Assembly: GCA_017745135.1 (NCBI GenBank)
Contig: JAGIAB010000017.1
Coordinates: 1 to 19,343, forward strand
DNA: 19,343 nt
Source of the DNA: Flavisolibacter sp.
GTDB taxonomy: Bacteria; Bacteroidota; Bacteroidia; Chitinophagales; Chitinophagaceae
Reading direction: 5' to 3'
A model generated the notes under the pieces. That model did no database searches, had not been told where the DNA came from, and saw only the letters and a program-made list of their open reading frames with translations. Positions 6,070 to 14,400 of the stretch are shown here, piece after piece. How positions within the stretch are numbered: the stretch's first letter is position 1; every line of letters starts with the position of its first letter. Both the position numbers and the translations under genes were made by a program.

Positions 6070-9000
6070 ATGGAGTACAATTTTAGAGATATTGAAAAAA
6101 AATGGCAGCAGAAGTGGAATGAGAATGCCGTGTATCAGGTGCCTAACGATTCGACTAAGCCAAAGTACTATGTGCTGGATATGTTTCCGTATCCCAGCGG
6201 TTCCGGTTTGCACGTGGGCCATCCGTTAGGTTATATTGCGTCGGACATATTTGCCCGGTACAAGCGATTGAAAGGATTTAATGTGCTGCACCCGATGGGG
6301 TATGATGCCTTTGGTTTACCTGCCGAACAATATGCTATTGAACATGGTGTGCATCCTGCCCTAAGCACCGAAAAAAATATTGCAACCTTCCGCAGCCAGT
6401 TGGATAAAATAGGGTTTTGTTATGATTGGGATCGCGAAGTGAGAACTTCAGACCCGAAGTATTATAAATGGACACAATGGATTTTTTTACAACTCTTCAA
6501 AAGTTGGTACAATCGAAAAAATAATCGTACTGAGTCTATTGATACGCTTATTAAAATACTGGAGGAAGGAGGAAATGGTAATTACCCGATCCCGAACGCC
6601 CAGTTTCAAATTCCGGATTATCCTCACGTAAGTTTTTCTGCTGAAGCATGGAAAAGTTTTCCGGAGAAAACAAAGCAAACGATTTTGATGGAATACCGTA
6701 TTGCTTATTGTGGTTATGGTGAAGTAAACTGGTGCGAAGCATTGGGAACTGTTTTGGCTAATGATGAAGTAGTAAATGGCGTAAGCGAACGAGGTGGTTA
6801 TCCGGTGGTGAAAAAGAAATTACGGCAATGGTATTTGCGCATTACCGAATATGCTGACCGTTTGTTGGAAGGATTGCAGAAAGTGGATTTCAGCGATGCC
6901 ATGAAAGAGATGCAAGGCAACTGGATTGGGAAAAGCAGCGGAGCGGAGATTGATTTTAGAATAGCGGCCCCTTCCGGCTCCCCCGATGGGGAAGTGACCC
7001 ATGCACAGTCCTCGCTTGTCGGAAATTCTGCTAATATTTCGGAGACGTCGAAAAGTGAGCCTTCGCAGCATGGCGAAGCCCCTCCACCGGAGGGGGTTGG
7101 GGAGGCCGTTCTCAGAGTTTATACAACAAGACCTGATACGATTTTCGGAGTTGACTTTATGGTGGTTGCTCCGGAACATGAGTTGGTTGAAGCAATAACT
7201 ACTCCTGAGCAAAAAAGAGCAGTTGAAGATTACATTGCTTACGTAAAAAGCCGCAGCGAACGGGAACGGATGGCAGAAAAAAAGATTAGTGGTGTATTTA
7301 CCGGGGCGTATGCTTTAAATCCGTTTGACAACAGGAAAATTCCAATCTGGATTTCTGAATACGTGTTGGCCGGCTATGGAACCGGCGCCATCATGGCTGT
7401 GCCAAGTGGTGATGAAAGAGACCACAAGTTTGCAAAACATTTCAATCTCTCCATCACTAATATTTTAGGTGATGCTTACAATGGTGAAGAAGCGAATCCA
7501 ACCAAAGATGCGGTATTAAGTAATAGTGGATTTTTAGATGGAATGGTGATGCGCAATGCCATTGAAGTGGTGATCAGCAAGCTGGAAGAGATGGGCATTG
7601 GCAAGCGCAAAGTAAATTATAAAATGCGAGATGCTGCGTTCAGCCGCCAGCGTTATTGGGGCGAACCTTTCCCGATAAAATGGATTGATGGTATTGCTTA
7701 TCCTTTGGATGAAAGCGAATTGCCACTAGAGTTGCCGTACGTTGAAACCTACAAGCCAGGGCCCGAAGGTGAGGGCCCATTAGCCAATATTCCTGAATGG
7801 ACTTCGCAACATTTGGAAACGAACACCATGCCCGGCTATGCAGGTAGCAGTTGGTATTTCCTGCGTTATATGGATCCTCATAACGACAAAGAATTTTGCG
7901 ATAAAAGAATTTCTGATTACTGGAACCAGGTGGATTTGTATGTAGGAGGAACGGAGCATGCAGTTGGTCATTTGCTGTACAGCCGCATGTGGGTAAAAGC
8001 TTTATATGATCTGGAGTTCATCAGTTTTGATGAGCCGTATAAGAAGCTGTTGAACCAGGGGATGATTCAGGGGAATAGCAGGTTCATATACAGAGTAAAC
8101 GGTAAAGGCGTTGAAAACCTTTTGTGGGAAGTGCTGAATACTGAATTCAAAGAATATGAATTTGAAACAAGTCCCGCTTCGAAAATCGATTTTGTTTCAA
8201 ACAAAAAACAAATAGCGATTGAGGTCACAAATGTTCGTGGCATTGATGGGAATGAATTAAAGAAATATAAGAGTGAAGAAACTGCGGGGCATCTTCTTCA
8301 TATTATCAGTTTTGAAGAAATACTTGATAAATATATTAACGGCGACCTGTTGCCTTTTCTGAAAAGAATTTTAACGGAGAAAGATGGTTATATCTCTGTT
8401 GCTGAAAACAGGGGGCCTTTCTTTGTTTCGTTTGATAAGAAAGAAAAATTTGGAAACGACGGAGTTGACGTTTTACATGTTGATGTAAACATTGTGGATG
8501 GAGCAGAATTGAATACTGATCTTTTTAAAAGGTCGAAGCAGGAATATGCCAGTGCTCAATTTGTTTTAGGAGATCATGGCAAATACATCTGTGGCGCAGA
8601 AGTAGAGAAGATGTCCAAATCAAAATTCAACACGGTTAACCCGGACGATATTGTTGAACGCTATGGTGCCGATACCTTCCGCATGTACGAAATGTTCCTG
8701 GGCCCTGTTGAAATGAGCAAGCCATGGGATACCAAGGGTATAGAAGGTGTTCACCGCTTTTTGAAAAAGCTCTGGCGTTTATTCTTTGATGAGCAGAAAG
8801 GAAAACTGGTTACTGAAGAAAAAGCCACACAAGATGAACTGAAAGTTTTGCACCGTGCCATCAAAAAAATTGAAGAAGACACGGAACGCTTTTCTTACAA
8901 TACGGCTGTCAGCACTTTCATGGTTTGTGTGAATGAGCTAACTGATTTGAAATGCCATAAAAAGGAAATTCTTGAACCATTGCTGGTTCTTTTAACTCCT

Positions 9001-9291
9001 TATGCTCCTCACATCAGCGAGGAGTTGTGGCACCAGTTAGGAAATACTTCAACCATTTTAGATGCTTCGTTTCCAAAGCTGGAACAAAAATATTTGGTGG
9101 AGACCACCAAGGAATATCCTGTTTCAGTAAATGGCAAACTTCGCACTACAATCAATATTGATCTGAACGCAGCACAATCACAGGTGGAAGAAATTGTTCT
9201 GGCCAATCCGGTTGTTCAAAAATGGATTGAAGGAAAACAACCGAAAAGAATTATTTATGTGAAGGGAAAGATGGTGAATGTGGTGGTGTAA
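6070..9291 (+). CDS. leuS: Leucyl-tRNA synthetase with two in-frame insertions
   Basis: Cytoplasmic class I synthetase that charges tRNA-Leu with leucine and edits mischarged products. The N-terminus MEYNFRDIEKKWQQKW and HVGH (48-51, the HIGH motif) start the Rossmann domain. The CP1 editing domain has TTRPDT at 352-357 and GTGAIMAVPSGDERD downstream. KMSKS is at 847-851, followed by the anticodon-binding and C-terminal domains. At 1073 residues it exceeds the roughly 920-945 I expect in this phylum. Residues about 299-346 (P/G/S/E-rich) come from a 142-bp palindromic element, and residues about 679-783 are an extra domain between YRVNG and FFVS. All core motifs remain in frame, so the enzyme is probably active. 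With no other leuS seen here, it may be the sole essential copy, which would demand that the insertions be tolerated. The secreted phosphatase-family gene follows after 15 nt. Confidence 0.95.
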   Translation: MEYNFRDIEKKWQQKWNENAVYQVPNDSTKPKYYVLDMFPYPSGSGLHVGHPLGYIASDIFARYKRLKGFNVLHPMGYDAFGLPAEQYAIEHGVHPALSTEKNIATFRSQLDKIGFCYDWDREVRTSDPKYYKWTQWIFLQLFKSWYNRKNNRTESIDTLIKILEEGGNGNYPIPNAQFQIPDYPHVSFSAEAWKSFPEKTKQTILMEYRIAYCGYGEVNWCEALGTVLANDEVVNGVSERGGYPVVKKKLRQWYLRITEYADRLLEGLQKVDFSDAMKEMQGNWIGKSSGAEIDFRIAAPSGSPDGEVTHAQSSLVGNSANISETSKSEPSQHGEAPPPEGVGEAVLRVYTTRPDTIFGVDFMVVAPEHELVEAITTPEQKRAVEDYIAYVKSRSERERMAEKKISGVFTGAYALNPFDNRKIPIWISEYVLAGYGTGAIMAVPSGDERDHKFAKHFNLSITNILGDAYNGEEANPTKDAVLSNSGFLDGMVMRNAIEVVISKLEEMGIGKRKVNYKMRDAAFSRQRYWGEPFPIKWIDGIAYPLDESELPLELPYVETYKPGPEGEGPLANIPEWTSQHLETNTMPGYAGSSWYFLRYMDPHNDKEFCDKRISDYWNQVDLYVGGTEHAVGHLLYSRMWVKALYDLEFISFDEPYKKLLNQGMIQGNSRFIYRVNGKGVENLLWEVLNTEFKEYEFETSPASKIDFVSNKKQIAIEVTNVRGIDGNELKKYKSEETAGHLLHIISFEEILDKYINGDLLPFLKRILTEKDGYISVAENRGPFFVSFDKKEKFGNDGVDVLHVDVNIVDGAELNTDLFKRSKQEYASAQFVLGDHGKYICGAEVEKMSKSKFNTVNPDDIVERYGADTFRMYEMFLGPVEMSKPWDTKGIEGVHRFLKKLWRLFFDEQKGKLVTEEKATQDELKVLHRAIKKIEEDTERFSYNTAVSTFMVCVNELTDLKCHKKEILEPLLVLLTPYAPHISEELWHQLGNTSTILDASFPKLEQKYLVETTKEYPVSVNGKLRTTINIDLNAAQSQVEEIVLANPVVQKWIEGKQPKRIIYVKGKMVNVVV
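6966..7107. mobile_element. GGCC-ended palindromic element inserted in leuS
   Basis: A 142-bp segment bounded by GGCC at both ends. The right end carries hairpin CCCCTCCACCGGAGGGG followed by GTTGGGGAGGCC. The left end carries GGCCCCTTCCGG and a hairpin around CCCCCGATGGGG. Inner CCATGC/GCATGG also pair, so the whole unit can fold back on itself. Its translation is low-complexity and P/S/G/E-rich, unlike the flanking LeuRS sequence, and there is no stop in the leuS frame. The right end matches the ends of the element at 14849-15040. No transposase is encoded, so this is MITE- or REP-like. A clear target duplication could not be defined. Confidence 0.75.
8104..8418 (+). other. Extra LeuRS domain, DUF559/Vsr-like nuclease-like
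   Basis: About 105 codons (residues 679-783) separate YRVNG from FFVS, where Bacteroidota LeuRS normally continues directly towards HVDVNIV. The segment reads as helix VENLLWEVLNTEF (681-693), strand SKIDFV (704-709), strand KQIAIEVTN (713-721), and then a helix and strand ending HIISFEEILDKYI. The order ENLLW, IDF, IAIEV matches the core of DUF559/Vsr-like PD-(D/E)xK nucleases. D707 and E718 are the candidate acidic residues, but the final K/D position is T720, so the site may be inactive. Codon use is more A/T-rich than in the flanks. The assignment is by eye and moderate at best. Confidence 0.5.
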
Positions 9292-9306
9292 TTAAACAGC
9301 GATTTT

Positions 9307-10155
9307 ATGAAAAAGATTTTATTTCTTTTTCTAACTATAGTAGTTGTTTCTGCATCTGCGCAATCGCTCAACGTTATGACCTTTAACATCCGGCTGAACA
9401 CATCATCAGACGGTGAAAATGCATGGCCCTACCGGAAAAATAAAGTAACCAGCCAGATCCTGTTTTACAATGTCCAGATTTTAGGAGTGCAGGAAGCCCA
9501 GCACGATCAAATGATGGATCTAAAAGAGTGGCTCACGGATTTTAGTTATGTAGGCGTGGGAAGAGATGATGGAAAAACGGCGGGAGAGTATTCTGCTATT
9601 TTTTACGATTCCACACGATTGAAATTATTGAAAACACAAACCTTCTGGTTATCCGAACAACCAACTGTTCCGGGAAGTAAAAGCTGGGACGCTGCTATTA
9701 CAAGGGTCGTTACCTGGGCAGAATTTAAAGACCGTAAAACCAAAAAGAAATTTTTTGTCTTCAACACGCATTTCGATCACATGGGAAAAACAGCCCGAGC
9801 GGAAAGTGCTAAGATCATTCTTCAAAAAGTAAAAGATATTGCAGGTAAACACCCGGTAGTTGTTACAGGTGATTTTAATTCAACTCCTTCAGAAGATCCT
9901 TATCAAATAATTACGGATGCAAACAATCCTCATCGATTAACGGATTCGAAAACGGTATGCCTTATGCCGCATTATGGCCCAACAGGAACTTTCAATGCAT
10001 TTAAAGACAAGGAAACCAGCAATGAACCTATTGACTACATTTTCGTAAAAGGCAGAGTAAGAGTGTTAAGACATGGTACAATATCGGAGTCATGGCAGGG
10101 ACGTTTTTCCTCTGATCATTTTCCTGTATTCGCAACAGTTGTGTTGAAGAAATAA
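9307..10155 (+). CDS. Secreted endonuclease/exonuclease/phosphatase-family protein
   Basis: Metal-dependent phosphoesterase of the EEP superfamily (DNase I-like fold), 282 residues; the substrate is unknown (nucleic acid, phosphoinositide or other phosphodiester). An N-terminal signal peptide, MKKILFLFLTIVVVSASAQS, predicts export with cleavage around residue 19. Motifs occur in the family order: MTFNIR (24-29, metal-ligand Asn), LGVQEA (59-64, E63), THFDH (154-158, general-acid type His155), GDFNS (188-192, D189 and N191), PIDYIF (241-246, D243) and SSDHFPV (268-274, catalytic D270-H271). All key residues are present and the length is typical of single-domain members. It starts 15 nt after leuS and has no evident promoter of its own, so it is probably read from the leuS transcript; a functional link to LeuRS is not implied. 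Confidence 0.9.
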   Translation: MKKILFLFLTIVVVSASAQSLNVMTFNIRLNTSSDGENAWPYRKNKVTSQILFYNVQILGVQEAQHDQMMDLKEWLTDFSYVGVGRDDGKTAGEYSAIFYDSTRLKLLKTQTFWLSEQPTVPGSKSWDAAITRVVTWAEFKDRKTKKKFFVFNTHFDHMGKTARAESAKIILQKVKDIAGKHPVVVTGDFNSTPSEDPYQIITDANNPHRLTDSKTVCLMPHYGPTGTFNAFKDKETSNEPIDYIFVKGRVRVLRHGTISESWQGRFSSDHFPVFATVVLKK

Positions 10156-10162
10156 GGCCATC

Positions 10163-10181
10163 ATTTCCAAACCATGTTTAA
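10163..10181. repeat. Short dispersed repeat, copy 1
   Basis: ATTTCCAAACCATGTTTAA just downstream of the phosphatase-family gene. It differs by one base from 15046-15064. Nearby, TGTTGAGAGCTTTT (10201-10214) nearly matches the right arm of the hairpin after nrdJ, so both 3' regions share two elements, in a different order. Confidence 0.5.
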
Positions 10182-10296
10182 CGCTTTCAATGGGATTGAA
10201 TGTTGAGAGCTTTTCAATTTCTAAAACGAAGCCTGAACTATCAGGGTCTGAAGAGAATGCTGCGAACTACTTAGTAAAATTGCTTGTTAAGAATTC

Positions 10297-10304
10297 TAAT
10301 TTTG
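10297..10304 (+). promoter_or_regulatory. -7 box (TAATTTTG) of the 153-residue protein gene
   Basis: TAATTTTG fits TAnnTTTG exactly and ends 15 nt before the ATG at 10320. No convincing -33 TTTG lies at the usual distance; TTAG at 10271 is the nearest candidate. If used, transcription would begin around 10311, leaving a leader of only about 9 nt. Confidence 0.4.
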
Positions 10305-10319
10305 CAGAAATGAAAGGCC

Positions 10320-10781
10320 ATGGCACATCCTAATCTGAAATTGATTGAGACGTTAAGGGAAGCTGCACAAAATTTACGCAACGGTGCCGATTATGCATGG
10401 GGCCATCATGGCTCCTGCAATTGCGGACATATTTTGCAGGTGGTTACTCATTTAAACAAAAAAGAAATTTTAGAACATGCACAAACTATTCATGGCGAGT
10501 GGACAGAAATTGCTGAAGAGTATTGTGGTGTTACCAATGCGCCTGCTTATTTGTTAGTATCCAAACTTGAGAAGTTAGGATTGACTCCAACCGATATTCA
10601 CAATCTCGAATATCTTGAAGACAGAACTGTTTTAGAAAATCTCCCCGGAGGATTCAGATGGTTAAAGAAAAATGTGAGGGAAGATGTGATTGTTTATTTT
10701 GAAACAATGACGGAGATGATGGAAGAAGAGTTGCTGAGAAAAATTGAGTTACCTAAGATGGAGGTGACTGTTTTTGTTTAA
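10320..10781 (+). CDS. Conserved hypothetical protein with a His/Cys cluster
   Basis: Soluble 153-residue protein with no signal peptide or membrane segment. The most distinctive part is WGHHGSCNCGH at 27-37: H29, H30, C33, C35 and H37 in eleven residues could bind zinc or iron. The rest is mostly helical and acidic, ending in an amphipathic helix (VYFETMTEMMEEELLRKIEL). I recall similar proteins as conserved hypotheticals in Bacteroidota but know no function. The start at 10320 is preferred because the ATG at 10310 is in another frame and stops after seven codons. An exact TAnnTTTG box just upstream suggests its own promoter. A dispersed repeat begins 2 nt after the stop codon. Confidence 0.75.
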   Translation: MAHPNLKLIETLREAAQNLRNGADYAWGHHGSCNCGHILQVVTHLNKKEILEHAQTIHGEWTEIAEEYCGVTNAPAYLLVSKLEKLGLTPTDIHNLEYLEDRTVLENLPGGFRWLKKNVREDVIVYFETMTEMMEEELLRKIELPKMEVTVFV

Positions 10782-10782
10782 C

Positions 10783-10828
10783 AGGCTTCATTGCTACTAT
10801 CATCGCCTGTTGTGTCACTCACTGCACC
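10783..10828 (-). repeat. Dispersed intergenic repeat, inverted copy
   Basis: Read on the minus strand, this segment (GTGCAGTGAGTGACACAAC, then AGGCGATGATAGTAGCAATG) aligns with 5945-5995 upstream of leuS (GACGCAAGGGACGATAAATA, then GTAGTAATG). It abuts the stop codon of the hypothetical gene. With the plus-oriented relative at 11055-11118 it brackets a 335-bp interval. Confidence 0.5.
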
Positions 10829-10899
10829 GTTCAGAACTTTATTCTGCATTTTGCAAGTTTTATTACTGATTTAAACGACCTCTCTATTCTAAAAATTTG

Positions 10900-10981
10900 A
10901 ACCAGGGAGACACAGAGGCACGGAGTTGCACAGAGAAATTCCCCTCCGTGATCCTTTGTGTTCTTTGTGTCTCTGTGGTTA
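10900..10981. repeat. Imperfect inverted repeat (GAGACACAGAG type)
   Basis: AACCAGGGAGACACAGAGG on the left and the complement of CTTTGTGTCTCTGTGGTT on the right are inverted copies, with CACGGAG also repeated towards the centre. The transcript would form a long imperfect hairpin in either direction. I recall this as a widespread Bacteroidota intergenic repeat. The T/A run after it (TTAAAAAAAC) does not make a good plus-strand terminator. Confidence 0.6.
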
Positions 10982-11054
10982 AAAAAACACTTTGCTATAA
11001 TGAATCTTTAAAATCAATAAAAACTCTTTGGACTTTGATGATAAGAATTACTGA

Positions 11055-11118
11055 ACGATGAACGGAGCGTCGCAAATCAAGTCAAATAGCAGAATGCAGA
11101 CCGATTCATAAAAACTCC
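11055..11118 (+). repeat. Dispersed intergenic repeat, diverged copy
   Basis: Its 3' part, AAATAGCAGAATGCAGA-N4-TTCATAAAAA, matches AAATAGTAGTAATGCAGA-N4-TTCATAAAAA at 5972-6005. The preceding GAGCGTCGCAA matches GTGCGACGCAA. Both copies sit upstream of a large plus-strand gene (leuS and nrdJ). Confidence 0.5.
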
Positions 11119-11296
11119 TGTTCAATTCATACTCATCATTAAAATATTTGCCATTACTTCTGTCATTTTTATGTAATCACTCCATCTGTTTTTCTTTCCA
11201 GCATCACATGAATTTTATCAGCACAATCCTCTACACTTTGCGATTAATAGTTCTCATCTTCTTCTATCGAAAATTCCCTTCTCCACCAAAAAAAAG

Positions 11297-11329
11297 TTGG
11301 CAAAAAAATTCTTTTTATGCGTAAATTTC
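11297..11329 (+). promoter_or_regulatory. Predicted nrdJ promoter
   Basis: TTGG (11297-11300) and TAAATTTC (11322-11329) lie 21 nt apart, close to the Bacteroidota TTTG / TAnnTTTG pattern with one deviation in each box. The start would be near 11336, giving a leader of about 150 nt that contains the short ORF at 11355. Nothing resembling a cobalamin riboswitch was seen in the 704-nt gap. Confidence 0.4.
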
Positions 11330-11354
11330 ATGAAGTGCAGGAGGGGCGTGAATT

Positions 11355-11474
11355 ATGAATTTTTACACCTTCGTTTATCCACACCTGTGCATATCTCTGG
11401 CTTCATTTTTTCGCCCTACAAGGATATTTTCGTCGCCTGCCTCCATTAAATTTTCAACCACCAAAACCTATTAA
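11355..11474 (+). CDS. Possible 39-residue upstream ORF in the nrdJ leader
   Basis: An ATG at 11355 opens 39 codons ending in TAA at 11472-11474, 11 nt before the nrdJ ATG. It begins MNFYTFVYPHLCISL and is followed by a basic, Ser/Thr-rich tail; no family is recognised. AGGAGG (11339-11344) lies 10 nt upstream, a notably strong Shine-Dalgarno match for a phylum that rarely uses one. The predicted transcription start is about 19 nt before the ATG. It could be a leader peptide affecting nrdJ translation or a chance ORF; length and composition alone do not prove coding. Confidence 0.25.
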   Translation: MNFYTFVYPHLCISLASFFRPTRIFSSPASIKFSTTKTY

Positions 11475-11485
11475 AAAGCAGTACT

Positions 11486-14400
11486 ATGGCACGTGAAAGC
11501 AAACAACCCATTAAAGGACTTCGCTTCCAGCGCAAGTTCACGAGAGAAGATGTTAATGTGTTCGATCAATTCGAATATGATTATCGAACCTCAGTGATCC
11601 GCAACCCTAATGGAGAGATTGTGTTTGAAATGAACAATGTGGAAGTGCCAAAGCAGTGGAGCCAGATTGCCACTGATATCCTTGCCCAAAAATATTTTAG
11701 AAAAGCCGGCGTGCCGCAACAAGATGGCTCATTGGGTCGTGAGACTTCGGTGAAGCAGGTTGCACACCGCATGGCCAACTGCTGGAGAGTGTGGGGAGAA
11801 AGGTATGGGTATTTCGCCAGCTTTGATGATGCGCAAATTTTTTACGAGGAGTTGGTGTATTCTATTTTGAACCAGGCTTGCGTTCCTAACTCGCCGCAAT
11901 GGTTCAATACAGGATTGCACGAGAGCTATGGCATCAAAGGAAAACCCCAGGGCCACTACTATGTTGACCAGGTGGATGGGCAGTTGAAAAAATCAACATC
12001 GGCCTATGAACGTCCTCAACCACACGCCTGCTTTATTTTAAGTGTGGATGATGACCTGGTGAATGAAGGTGGTATCATGGACCTTTGGGTTCGGGAGGCA
12101 AGAATTTTCAAATATGGTTCGGGTGTAGGTACCAACTATTCAAACATCCGTGGAGAGGGAGAGAAGTTGAGTGGCGGTGGTACCTCAAGTGGTTTGATGT
12201 CCTTCCTGAAAATTGGTGACAGGGCGGCAGGTGCTATCAAAAGTGGTGGTACAACCCGCCGTGCTGCTAAAATGGTTTGCCTGGATTTAGATCATCCCGA
12301 GATTGTTGAATTTGTAAACTGGAAAGTGGAAGAAGAGAAAAAAGTGGCTGCCCTGATTGCTGCAGGTTATCCCAGCGATTATGAAGGCGAAGCTTACAGA
12401 ACAGTTTCCGGTCAAAACTCCAATAACTCTGTTCGTATTCCCAATTCTTTCTTTGAAAAATTAGAGAAAGACGAAGATTGGGAACTGAAAGCGAGAGGCG
12501 ATGGAAGAACGATGAAGAAAATTCCGTCAAGAGAATTGTGGAATCAAATTGCGTATGCTGCGTGGCGTTGCGCTGACCCGGGAACTCAATACAACACTAC
12601 TATCAACGAATGGCATACTTGTCCTGAAGGTGGGGAGATCAGGGCTTCCAATCCTTGCAGTGAATACATGTTCTTGGATAACACAGCATGTAATCTCGCT
12701 TCTGCCAACCTGATGAAGTTTTATGACTTCGAAACAGGAACACTGGATGTGGAAGGCTTTGAATATACCTGTCGCTTGTGGACAGTGGTATTGGAGATCT
12801 CTGTTTTAATGGCGCAGTTCCCATCCAAAGAAGTTGCCCAGTTAAGTTACGAATACAGAACGCTTGGTTTGGGTTATGCCAACCTTGGAACTGTTTTGAT
12901 GGTTAGCGGCATTCCTTACGACAGCGAAAAAGCAAGAGCCATTGCCGGTTCTATCACAGCTATCATGACCGGTGTTGCTTACAAAACATCAGCAGAATTG
13001 GCCGAAGTGATGGGCGCCTTCCCCCGCTATGAAGAAAATAAAGAGCACATGCTCCGTGTGATGAGAAATCATCGCCTGGCAGCTTACGATGCGGACAGCT
13101 ACGAAGGATTAAGTGTGAAACCACAAGGTTTGAAAGCCCAATATTGTCCTGATTATTTGTTGAAAGCTGCATGCAAAGCCTGGGACGAAGCAGTGGAATT
13201 GGGCGAGCAATTTGGTTATCGCAATGCGCAGGCAACGGTAATTGCACCAACCGGAACGATTGGTTTGGTAATGGATTGCGATACTACCGGTGTTGAACCT
13301 GATTTCGCCCTGGTAAAATTCAAAAAACTTTCCGGTGGTGGTTATTTTAAAATCATTAATCAATCCGTGCCGGTTGCTTTGCAGAGACTAGGCTACAATG
13401 AAAAAGAAGTTGATGCAATAATTAAGTATGCGGTAGGTGCAGGAACTTTCTCCGGTGCTCCTCATATCAATCATCAAACACTTTCTGAAAAAGGTTTCAT
13501 TGCAGAAGAAATTAAAAAGCTGGATGCGTCCGTTGCATCTGCATTTGAAATTGGTTTTGTATTCAACGTTTATAATTTAGGCGAAGAATGTTTAAAGCGC
13601 CTTGGTTTCAAGCCTGAACAATATTTCAATTTTGAATGGAGCTTGCTGGAAGCATTAGGCTTTACAGATGCTCAAATTGAAGCCGCCAATGATTATGTAT
13701 GCGGAACGATGACAGTGGAAGGTGCTCCTTATTTAAAAGAAGAACATCTTGCTGTATTTGATTGTGCTAATAAATGCGGTAAGAAAGGCCAACGCTATAT
13801 TCATGCACATGGGCACATTCGCATGATGGCGGCTGCACAGCCTTTTATCTCCGGCGCCATTTCTAAAACCATCAATCTTCCTCACGAAGCTGAAATAGAA
13901 GAAATTGCCGATTCTTACTTGCTAAGCTGGCAATTGGGTTTGAAAGCCTGTGCTTTGTACCGTGATGGTTCTAAATTATCACAACCATTAAGTAATAAGA
14001 GTGATAAAAAGAAAAAGGAAAGCGACACGGCAGAAGAACTTCAAACTCCAGACTCCGAACTTCAAACTCCTCTTGAGTCCAACATTGTTGATATGGGCAA
14101 GCTGACGATTGAGGAATTGCTGGATGAAGTAACTAAACGTGTACAGGCTTCTCCTGATACACAATTGAAACGAAAACTGGCGAGCATTGTTGAACGTCGT
14201 GCATTGCCGGCAAAACGCAGAGGTTTTACTCAAAAAGCAAAGATCAACGGACAAACGATCTTCCTGCGTACAGGAGAATACTCCGACGAGACTTTGGGTG
14301 AGATCTTCATTGACATGGCAAAAGAAGGTGCTACTATGCGCAGCATGTTAAACTGTTTTGCTATTGCAGTTTCTATTGGCTTGCAGTATGGAGTTCCGCT

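Noticed and set aside
6820..7212. 130-codon minus-strand ORF opposite leuS
   Set aside because: It is antisense to leuS and spans the GC-rich repeat, which happens to be open in several frames.
8104..8418. Intein in leuS
   Set aside because: The segment lacks an initial Cys/Ser block and a terminal HN-Cys/Ser/Thr splice motif, so protein splicing is not indicated.
10782..11485. Cobalamin riboswitch expected before nrdJ
   Set aside because: No GCCACTG-type B12 box or the associated stem pattern was seen in the gap. The only GCCACTG found is at about 11668, inside the coding sequence.
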